A stretch of 64,000 bases of DNA, from the NCBI GenBank assembly GCA_964019055.1, contig OZ025208.1:15995457-16059456 (forward strand), given 5' to 3'. The DNA comes from Anthopleura xanthogrammica. Taxonomy: Eukaryota > Cnidaria > Anthozoa > Actiniaria > Actiniidae. Under the pieces are notes generated by a model. The model did no database searches and had not been told where the DNA came from. It was given only the letters and a program-made list of their open reading frames with translations. Positions 1 through 19,806 of this stretch are shown here, piece after piece (positions within the stretch are counted from its first letter, which is position 1; every line of letters starts with the position of its first letter). Made by a program: the position numbers and the translations under genes.

Positions 1-776
1 AATTGCACCTCAAATTAGCAGTATTTTTGCTGTTTTACTACAGGAGAGGCGAGCTAATTTTCCCCGAATTTCAGATATTTTTAACTACTAATAGAGATGT
101 CTCGCGTGACTCAAATAGGAAACTGTACTTTCAGCTCACAACACGTGAACAAGACGTGTCCAAACGAGTCTATCTTAACATAGGGAGCCCAAAACTATAT
201 CTTATAATCACTCATTGGTTTTTGGCTATTCTTACTTAAAACTATATTCTAGAAAAGAATAATCCACACAGGAAAAATAAATTTTCTAAAAAAGAAATTC
301 AAATTCTCGAAAAAAATCTCGAGAAAAAACGTGGTTTTATTGTCAACATCATCAGCTGAGTTGATAATGATCTTCCAAAACGACAACCTAATGGCTACCA
401 TTTTCAAAGAAAATAAACCAATTCTGAAATAAAAAAAATATCTTACTTTCCGAATACTTTTGAGGGAACGTCAATCTAATTATCTTAGTATCAGAATTCT
501 TATTGGTCAACCTTTGCTTTCTTATTGACAGTCGCCTCGGCTAGTGCCGATAAAAAGTCTGGTTTGGGCTTACTGTGGTGTTTTTGAATACCTTATGCCG
601 GAAATAAATAATACCGGATGAGAATAAACTATGATGGTAATTCCTAGAATCGTGTAACAATAGGACTGAAAACAGTCACGCGTGAAAACCATGATATAAA
701 AAACAATAACACAGAATCAATATAAAAATTCTTCGTTCGAGGTGTACACACAGAAGTCCGAATAAAATATACCAAG
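1..776. other. Region upstream of the NHL gene, no gene seen
   Basis: AT-rich sequence without a convincing exon on either strand. Short open frames here have no splice sites or recognisable protein. It should lie inside the large ATP6V1H intron, because that gene's C-terminal exons were not found to the right of it. Several TATAAA-like strings occur between 690 and 735, shortly before the NHL start codon, but none stands out as a promoter. Confidence 0.6.
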
Positions 777-2474
777 ATGGCTGTGGCAGTATTGGCGCCC
801 CTCTTGAAGATAACTGTCGATTGCTTTTTAGATAAAGTCAAAGATGAAGCTGCAAACAGCCTTAAAGACGGCGATATCACGGAGCTACGATTCAGGGAAA
901 TGATTATCCGTGAGCTGAACGACATCAAGTCGATGCTTCGAGGGATGGTTCGACAAGATCTCATTGCTTCAATCAGCTACTTTAACGATGGGATCGAACT
1001 TCTTTATTATCACATAAACCAAAGTAAGGAAGATAAAGAGAAGAGACCGAGGCGAAGAGAAGAGGAGAAGGAAGTTCGACAAGCGATGGAATCATTAAAG
1101 AAAGTAAATTTCACGACACGGAAGGGTGAACAGCTGATGAAAGTCGTGGAACAACACGTTCAAAACTGCAACTACAAAGAAAACGCCGTGAGCAGCAAAA
1201 CCATCGAGAAAGCAAAAGAAAACTTCAAACAAGCTTCGCAGAGCGCTACACGCGCGATTAGCAACCAAGGAATGGGAGATGAGGATCGAATTTTAGCCTA
1301 CAAGGTTAAGATTGCTGCAATTTTACTTGAGAACTTTGAAGACCAAGAAATCTCTATCCCTTTATGTAAAAAAGCATTAGCAGATTTAAATAACATGACA
1401 TTGGTTACACATGCCTCCAAGGTACAATTTGGCAAAAGTTTTGGTTCTAACGTCATGAAGCGGTTTCACTACGATGAACGAGAAGCGCTTCTATGTTCAG
1501 TCGTGTCTGTACATCGAACAGTCTGGCACTACATCCACGCATGCGCAGTAAACAAGCAATTACCAGTGCGGTCCAATCTCTTAAAATGGCCGCTCGTGAA
1601 GGTAGAACAGAGGTCCCTACACCCAATATATGATCAGGAATTCGCTTCGTTCAATTATTGGAATTTTGGTAGTTCAAGGAATGCACGGCTTAACCAACCT
1701 AGTGATATTGCGATTAACAGTCTTGGGCAGTTCATAGTCTCCGATACCAACAACAGTCGAGTAGCTGTATGGTCTTCTAGCGGTGCTCTTATAGATGACT
1801 TAGAGTTGATTGACTTTGATGATGATGATGATGTCCCAACGATTAGACCAAGAGGTGTAGCAGTAGATTCTAAAGATACAATCTATGTGTGCGATTCTGT
1901 ATTAAGCCGCATTCATGTTTTGGAAAAGGGTTCAAAATCTACCACTCGAGTCATCACTAAGCCAAGCAAATTTCAAGACAGGATGTCCAATTTTTCTGGA
2001 ATCCAAATTGACAGTAAAGACCGCATTTTGGTGTCGGATATCGGAATGAAATGCGTACATGTGTTTGATAAAGAAGGTGATTACGTCTGTAATTTTGGCA
2101 ACAAGGAGTTAGGTTGTCCTACCGATGTTTCTGGAATCTACAGCTCACACATCACCTTGACAACCGAGGATAACGTCCTTGTAACCGATGCACGACATAG
2201 TTGCATCCGAGTTTATAATCGAAGAGGTTGGCTCAAAAATATTACAGTGGACAGAATGACCTTCCGACCGGTCGGAATAGCCTACAACCAGTGCACGGGA
2301 GAGATTCTCGTTTCTGATTATCACTCCAAGCATATCTTCGTGTTTAGTGAGTCGGGTGACTACGTGAGGGATGTGGGTCATGATGTTGTATCGGGCGTGG
2401 CTGGCCTTGAAGTTACCCGGGAAGGTCATTTTGTGTTAGTGGACGATAAGAAATCACTAGTGCATGTGTTTTAA
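777..2474 (+). CDS. NHL-repeat protein with helical N-terminus, single exon
   Basis: An intronless frame of 565 codons opens with ATG in an ACCAAGATGG context and closes with TAA. Residues 1 to about 280 look alpha-helical and charged, with a Lys/Arg/Glu-rich stretch near 85-105. From about residue 290 to the end there are repeated NHL-type motifs: PSDIAI, FIVSDTNNSRV, RGVAVDSKDTIYVCD, ILVSD, VLVTD, PVGIAYN and ILVSDY, each ending in a hydrophobic (V/I)xV(F/W/Y) strand. This predicts a six-bladed beta-propeller, a protein- or RNA-binding surface. No RING, B-box, signal peptide or membrane segment is visible, so it is probably cytoplasmic and not a TRIM E3 ligase. Lack of introns suggests a retrocopy origin or an expanded single-exon family. 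An acidic run of aspartates (GAT repeat) sits at about 1817-1836. It lies inside an intron of ATP6V1H, on the opposite strand. The partner and exact role are unknown. Confidence 0.85.
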   Translation: MAVAVLAPLLKITVDCFLDKVKDEAANSLKDGDITELRFREMIIRELNDIKSMLRGMVRQDLIASISYFNDGIELLYYHINQSKEDKEKRPRRREEEKEVRQAMESLKKVNFTTRKGEQLMKVVEQHVQNCNYKENAVSSKTIEKAKENFKQASQSATRAISNQGMGDEDRILAYKVKIAAILLENFEDQEISIPLCKKALADLNNMTLVTHASKVQFGKSFGSNVMKRFHYDEREALLCSVVSVHRTVWHYIHACAVNKQLPVRSNLLKWPLVKVEQRSLHPIYDQEFASFNYWNFGSSRNARLNQPSDIAINSLGQFIVSDTNNSRVAVWSSSGALIDDLELIDFDDDDDVPTIRPRGVAVDSKDTIYVCDSVLSRIHVLEKGSKSTTRVITKPSKFQDRMSNFSGIQIDSKDRILVSDIGMKCVHVFDKEGDYVCNFGNKELGCPTDVSGIYSSHITLTTEDNVLVTDARHSCIRVYNRRGWLKNITVDRMTFRPVGIAYNQCTGEILVSDYHSKHIFVFSESGDYVRDVGHDVVSGVAGLEVTREGHFVLVDDKKSLVHVF

Positions 2475-2547
2475 GGGGGTCTGATTAAAGGACAGGAAGA
2501 AAGGAATGTGGAAAATGGGAACAATTCGTCGAGGTCAATAAGGTTCG

Positions 2548-2945
2548 ATGTCATTAGCACCATCATCATCTTCAATAACATCAATAACATCAAGAACATC
2601 GTCATCTTCATCACCATCACCATCATCATTCATCATCATAATCATCATCATAAACATCAATCATCATTATCATCACCATCAATTACCAACACCATCATCT
2701 TCATCATCATCACCATCATTGTCATCATTCATCATCATCATAAACATCCTCAACATCAATCATCATCATCATCAACATCATCATCACTATGACCATCATT
2801 ATCATCATTATCGTCATCACCACCATCATAATAATGATGATTTAGTTATCATCATCAAAATAATCATCATCACCATTATCACCACCATGATCATCTTAAA
2901 TATCATCATCATCATCCGCATCAACTGTCAAATTCAATTTCATCA
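2548..2945. repeat. Imperfect (ATC)n microsatellite
   Basis: About 400 bp of interrupted CAT/ATC trinucleotides directly after the NHL gene. Long open frames here (Ser/Ile/His-rich) are products of the trinucleotide period. An unrelated ATC tract recurs at 8.75 kb and 19.5 kb. Confidence 0.9.
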
Positions 2946-3122
2946 TCAACATCATCAACAGAGGCAGAATTAAAGAAATGAGTGATACCTATTCGTTTGT
3001 CTCACGATTGAGGTTCATTTTTAGAGGACCGCAAAATTATACATGATAGATAAACTTAAGGAATAAATGAATGAAGAAATACATAACTGCAGAAGAAAAG
3101 AACAAAATATAATCATCCTTAC

Positions 3123-12851
<9,729 letters not shown>

Positions 12852-14586
12852 TTTGACTAAACAAACAAACAAAATAAATTGAGTAAACAAGGTTTAAAAT
12901 AATGGTCAGTCAGCAGACGATGTCTGGCCAAAATTGCCACTCATCTGGCCGAACACCAGTCTTATGCCAGTCTTCCTGAGGTCACATTATTGATCAGCTT
13001 GATGTGGTCAATTATTGGAAAGTCTGGCTATAGACGAGCAGTCATTATTTTATGAGTACACAGGGCTTAAAAATAACATAAATATAGGATATTACATGGT
13101 CGCGCGGAGATAAGAATTTTATCTTCGAGTGTTGATGTTGATGTTGATGTTGACGAGTGAGCGCAATGAATGAGTGAAAGATAATATCGGCACGAGAAGA
13201 TAAAATTTGTATCTCTAAGCGGCCATGTAATGTTCTATCTTCAATGAAAAATAATGGAGAATTTGAGAAGCTGAGCAAAAAGTCGAAATTTTTCACCACC
13301 AGTGTTGATATAAATTGTATCCCCACTGGCCACTGGTGGGAGTAGGGATATCAATTTTATCATTTTGATGTCACTCAATATCACACTCTATTTCATATAA
13401 TAAAGTCAGATATCGGCATGATTACTAGCCAAATTAGTTTTGACTCAGCCATACCTCTTTTCTGGCTCAACATTACTGGTCAAAATAACTGGCAAGGCAA
13501 AGGTTAGACCAGACAAGTTCCAGTTTTGGCTGAGAGATTGTTCAATGACCAGCTGTTATTTTAAGCCTTGATTACAGTATATTTTGTTTGCTGAGCTTGT
13601 TTTGTGTGGATAGAGAGATACTCGTTTGATATTGTATAAACAAATATCCAATACCCCTCCATCCATTCATCACAATTAGTCAATAATGTCTATGCAATTT
13701 TCATTGCACAAACCACTTGCTTCAAACCATCAAGTCGATTTTTTTTCTATTGCCAATAAATAGTGTACAAGAGATCTAAAGTGTTCCTACTTTAGATGGT
13801 CAATCCATTAGACAGCTAAAATACATAAACCAAATATACTGTAATAATAGCAAGGTTGGATACAAGAATAATGGCATGTGAAACAAAAATGAACATTAAA
13901 ACTCCTCCCATTTCTGTATAAAGATCCAAATTTCATGGTGGCTTGATTATCTCCTTAAGTTCTTTACTCAATTTAACAAATTCGTAGAAACCTGTAGGCT
14001 TATACAAAAAATTCCTCTTATATAATATTTAAGCTTTTACGAGCTTTTACGTTTTAGGTTTAAAGCAGATGAAAGAATTGGTGATTTAATTTACAGATCA
14101 CAAGGAATATTTTTAGAGTTAAAGATGCGTTAAGCTACGAGTTATACCTTTAAAATTGCGAAAAAAAGCAAGGATTGATCTGCAATAAAGACACCAAACT
14201 CGCTGATAATAAGATCAAATTTCAAAGGTCAACAAACTGTCATACAATACCTAAGACAGCCACACAACCTCAAGGACATCGAAGTAAACGAGAAAAAATA
14301 TTAATTCTCTACCATGATGAGTGGTAAAACGAATACAACAACGCCATTAAATATTAATAACCTCATAACAGTCATAGGATACGAATATATGACTAGTACC
14401 TCGTCTGAATTTCATTTTCGAGAAGATGAAAACCGAAATGTTTTTTTTTTAGAATTTCGTACTTTTAGACGCGTTAGAAACGAGTAAAAATCATACATAT
14501 GGATAAAATAAGTATTTAAGATGTCAGATAAGTTTTTTAGGAGGAGGTACGATGATATTTTAAGGATAAAAATAGGTTTTTCTTAC

Positions 14587-14637
14587 CAAGACTCGGGGCT
14601 TTTCAGCCACAGTTTTCTTCAAGTGAGTCGACTCCAT
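14587..14637 (-). other. ATP6V1H: ATP6V1H 5' exon with overlapping upstream ORF
   Basis: An ATG at 14637 opens a 17-codon frame (METHIONINE-Glu-Ser-Thr-His start) ending at a good GTAAGA donor at 14586. Spliced to the exon at 12856 it is not in the subunit H frame: it runs eight more codons and stops at TAG, about 20 bases past the subunit H ATG. So it is either 5' UTR with an overlapping upstream ORF, or transcription starts downstream of this ATG. A splice variant that restores frame cannot be excluded. Confidence 0.6.
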
Positions 14638-14880
14638 GATTTTCATGTGACTCGGTACCAATCCGTGAGGACCTGGGACCTAATCTAAATGTAACGCATC
14701 ACCAAAAAACAAAATGGCGGACGAAGTGTAAAAAAAATAGTTTCTAAAGTTAAACGTAGTTAAATAGATTTTATTGCTATTTTGAGAGCTTTTTAGGGCT
14801 TAATTAGTTATGTCGAGTCAGGTGGATTTGTAAGGAGTACGAAGTTATAAGGATTTGAGGTTTTGGACTTGTGAAAGGAG
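14638..14880. promoter_or_regulatory. Putative bidirectional promoter, ATP6V1H / KICS2
   Basis: Only about 243 bp separate the first ATP6V1H ATG (minus) from the KICS2 ATG (plus). The sequence AAAATGGCGGAC at 14711 matches the YY1-type AANATGGCGG motif, common near start sites of housekeeping genes. No TATA box is evident on either side. Start sites are inferred, not seen. Confidence 0.65.
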
Positions 14881-17800
14881 ATGGCAGAAGCAACAAATGG
14901 TGAATTTTAAAATTGTAGACATTGACAATAAGCTTACTTCCTCTAGAAATACGTTAGAATACCGATTAAAAACTATATATAAAATATTATTATAAGATTA
15001 TGATGTACATATATGTACAATAAACTCATAAATATTTATTAATTTATAATTATATAAAAGTATATGTGTACAATAATATACTGATATGAATATTATGGAT
15101 TTATTATTAACTATTGAATACGTTAGAATACCGATTAAAAATTATATATAAAAGATTATTATAAGATAATGATGTACATATATGTACAATAAACTCATAA
15201 ATATTTATTAATTTATAATTATATAAAAGTATATGTGTACAATAATATACTGATATGAATATTATGGATTATTATTAACTATTGAAGTAATACTTGTAAC
15301 CTCTCATCTTATATAGAAAATGAAGTTGTAGTTTTTCAACCAATGAGAATGCTTGTTATATCCGATATATTTTATCTTTTTTTTTTTCATTCCTGATATT
15401 GTTATTTCAGACAATCAGATTTCCCGTCAAAGTTCACGGTCACCCAGTCCTACTCCACCAGTTACTAGAGAAAGAGCTTTGTTAGAGAGCTTTTTTCATG
15501 CGCTGAGTCAGTTTGCTTTTGAAAAAGCTAAAGAACAAGTGGTGAGTCAAAAACAACTGTCAAAAGAGGTTGAAAAAACTTAAAGTTAAACCTCCACTAA
15601 CATTCACTTCCCCATAATGACGAACCTCTACCAAATGGCTGAGAAATTTTGTCCTTAGTAACCAATGAGTTAAAACTTATATTTGAACCTCCATATACTA
15701 ACGACCACCTCCCTACCATGGCCTAGCTAGCTCAAGGAAATTTTGTCCTGGTTACCTGGTTAATACATTGTCCCTGTTTACAAGGGTAGCATTTTTATAA
15801 GGTATAGCCAGTGATAGGTAGCAGTATATTAACAACATTTCTTAATTTTAATTTTTTGACTTTAACAAGCTAATTAGTTTGTAAGAGTTTCGAGACGTAC
15901 ATATAGGATTACTCTAATTCATTTATATTATTATCATCATCATCATCATCATCATTATTATTATTATTATTATTATTACTATTATTATACTTATGTTTTT
16001 TGGTTATATTTTTGCACAGGAAAAAGAAAGAGATACAAAGAAGAATACTTCAGCGTACAGCAACTTATCAAATGCTTTATGGCAGACATTCATGAACATA
16101 TTGTCTCACTTGGCTGGAGCTGAAAAAATATATTTCTCTCTTTCATTCATTGCAAAGAAACTCTTCAGAAAAGATGTGAGTAGTATACTGCAGGATGAAT
16201 TAATGATACCAATAATGGATAGGAAACAGCACAGTTTGCTGTTTTTCAATCATTCCCAAGAGAATGAAATAACAAAATTAAATTAAATGAAACAATGCAA
16301 CATGCAATGTGAAACGGGATGCGAAAGAGGATGTGAAACGTAATGCGAAACATGTTATTGGATATTAAAGCAGATTATGAGTGAGAAAAGTCAAGGCACA
16401 TAGTGCTGTCAGTTGCAGTGTGGAGCAGACACAGCAGCAAATGTCAAATGTTTTCATACAGCATAGCAAGGCACAGTTTGTGGTGTATGTTTCTCATATA
16501 GGCATAATTTATGAAAAGTGCTCTATTGTCTTGGGTATTATATGATATTACATTCTCGTTAACTAGGTTACATGTATAAAACTAATCAGTGACATTTTAA
16601 CATTGCTGCAATTTGTTTCAAGTTTGCTAGAGATAACTACAGAGTTCTTCTAAGTGAACTGAAGAAAACAGAAGAAACTGCTCATAGTTCTCATTCAGCG
16701 ACCAGCCCACCGGTTGAGTGTAGCCTGCTGACTGAAGTATGTCGACACTTGTCTCAGTTTGTGCAAGCAAGACTTGAACTCATAGATTTGTATCCTTAAA
16801 GATATATGTTTGTTTAATCCTCATTGACCTCACACACCTGTTTTAAGGAGCAACTGAGGCTTGGTTGGTTAGTGTGCTGTCTGCTAAGCAAGAGGTCCAT
16901 AGTTTGATCATCAGTGACCTCACATACTTGTTTTAAGGAGCAAGTGTGGGTTGGTTGGTTAGTGTGCTGCCTGCTAAGCAAGAGGTCCATAGTTTGATCC
17001 TCAGTGACCTCACACACTTGTTTTAAGGAGCAAGTGTGGCTTGGTTGGTTAGTGTGCTGCCTGCTAAGCAAGAGGTCCATAGTTTGATCATCAGTGACCT
17101 CACATACTTGTTTTAAGGAGCAAGTGTGGCTTGGTTGGTTAGTGTGCTGCCTGCTAAGCAAGAGGTCCATAGTTAGATCCTCAATCACCTCACACCTTTT
17201 GTTTTTTAAATAATCAATAATTTATGTAACTTGCTTGTGGGATAATATCTTCTTTGACTAAGTTTTAGCTATGAGAACATGGCCAGTGCTGGAGTTCTAC
17301 CCAACTCAAACTATGCTGATTGGGTTAGCATTATTGAGGAAATTATTGAAAAGTAAGAAAAATATACCATACTTTATATGTTACCATACATTTGTCAATC
17401 CATCCGTCCGTTTGTCGATCCGTCCGTCTGTCCATCCATCCATAAATCCATCCATTCAACCAACCCATTTGTAAATCCATCCATCCATCAATTTGCCCAT
17501 TCACCCATCCTTCCATTCATCCATTCTATCCATTCGATCAATCAATCCATCCATCCATTGTTTCATCCATCCATCCATTGTTTCATCCATCCATCCATCC
17601 ATCCATCCATCCATCCATTGTTTCATCCATCCATCCATCCATCCATCCATCCATCCATCCATCCATCCATCCATCCATCCATCCATCCATCCATCCATCC
17701 ATCCATCCATCCATCCATCCATCCATCCATCCATCCATCCATCCATCCATCCATCCATCCATCCATCCATCCATCCATCCATCCATCCATCCATCCATCC

Positions 17801-19762
17801 ATCCATCCATCCATCCATCCATCCATCCATCCATCCATCCATCCATCCATCCATCCATCCATCCATCCATCCATCCATCCATCCATCCATCCATCCATCC
17901 ATCCATCCATCCATCCATCCATCCATCCATCCATCCATCAGTCCATATGTCCATTCATTGATCCATCCGTCCTTCTTTCTGTCCGCCCATTCATCTGTCC
18001 ATCCATCCACTGATCCATCCATCTGCCCATCTGTCCATCCTTCTGTCTGTCCCTCCATCCCTCCCTCATGTATATATTTTCTGTGTTTTACTTTGTCTAT
18101 TAATAAAAGAAGACAAAAGCACCAACTGGTATTCAAGTTTCTATTGATGCTCATGTTTTTCTTCCCAGACACCAAAAAGGCTTCCACCATCCAATTTTGG
18201 ACCCAATAAAATCAAGTTTTAGGTGATTACACCCTTATTTCCTACATAATTTGTGTGGCTATAATGAACACAATGTTTTCTTTTCGTTTACTGTCTTTCT
18301 TTGTTCTTTGTAATGGTTGCTAGGATACAGGAATATGAACAATGCAAATACAGCTCAGTCAAAAAGTTTTTAAATTTTTTTGCTGAGAAAGTAGTGTACT
18401 CACCTCTCGCCTCCATACCATGCCTTTGATCAGCTAAAAGGTGTTTCAGGGTTTGCTAAAATTTGAAGGATTTTTACCAGTTGAAAAACTTTTTTTGCCA
18501 GTGGCATCTCCACAAAGTGGCTCTTCATCCACTGAAATTCCAATTAGAATTTAGAAGTTGATTTTTGCAGAGGGAGGAAAACTGGAGAACTCAGAGAAAA
18601 ACAATTGAAACACAAAAAAGAACCAACATTAACATCAAACATAGGTTGCACTGGTGAGAGGCGAGCACTCTCGTCACTTGTAGTGGGGTATCAAGGTTTT
18701 GGACCAATAACTACAGCCATGTCATTACCTCATCTCTATCAAAGCACTCCTAAAATTGCATGATTTTGATTCTTGTTTTGTTATCCAGTTTAGAGGTAGA
18801 TATTCTCCATCATGCCTTGCAAGCTCAGTGCGACATGACAGAGTGGAAGTTTCTTCCTTCTCTTCTTCATCTGAATGAAAGTCACAGTAAGCTAGCAACA
18901 TGGGGACAGTTACTGCCTGCTTTGTCCAGTAAAGAGGTATGTTGGATGTTCTATATCAGAAATATGTCATCATATGTTACATGTATCATTATTATAGTCA
19001 AACTAAGAAAACCATGAACACCTAAAATATGTCTGGAATGTTTATTTAGGCCCTTGCTTGTAAAAAAGATGTTTCCCACCACCATGAAAAAAGATTGTAT
19101 TGAATCCTTCTCTCGTGTATCCATCTGTCTCAAATAGAAACTTTTAATTTCACAAGAATAAAACTAAAATATGAAGTTTGAAACTTTTAAACGGGAAAAT
19201 AGTTTGCGTGACCGCGCTGTGATCAAACACATAAACATTCCAGACATATTTTAGGTGTTCACGGTTTTCTTAGTTTGACTGTAATTCTGGAGAGGTCAAC
19301 TTCATCAATACCAATGAAATACTACCATCAGTTCTGCCATCATCACCATCATCATACCTGTGGGGGGGGGGGGGGGGGTTGTTTGATGGCCATGAAAGTG
19401 AAAGTAACGCCTAATTCTAGTCATCCATCATTCTCTCATTGTCAGCCAGCTAATCAAAATTCTTATAGGGGGTTGCAATCCCCACAACCCTCCCCCTGGA
19501 TCCTCCCGTGTCATCACCATTGTCATCATCACTACAATCATCATCAACATTACAGTCACCGCCACCACCATTACTGTTATAATAAGCATCATCACCAGAT
19601 CATCACCAACAGTATCACCACCACATCATCTTTTCCAATATCATCACTACCGTCATCATCACTGTCATCATCACTGTCATCACTATCATCATCATCATCA
19701 TCATCATCCTCATCATCATGATGATGATGATGATGATCATCATCATCATCATCATCATCCTG

Positions 19763-19806
<44 letters not shown>

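Noticed and set aside
16900..16990. Functional tRNA-Ser gene
   Set aside because: Only tRNA-like blocks; stems were not confirmed and the copies form a tandem array.
16814..17188. 124-codon minus-strand repeat protein
   Set aside because: 90-bp period divisible by three over a tRNA-like repeat in a KICS2 intron.
17378..18209. Long open frames on both strands (HPSI, GWMD repeats)
   Set aside because: They are translations of an ATCC tetranucleotide array inside a KICS2 intron.
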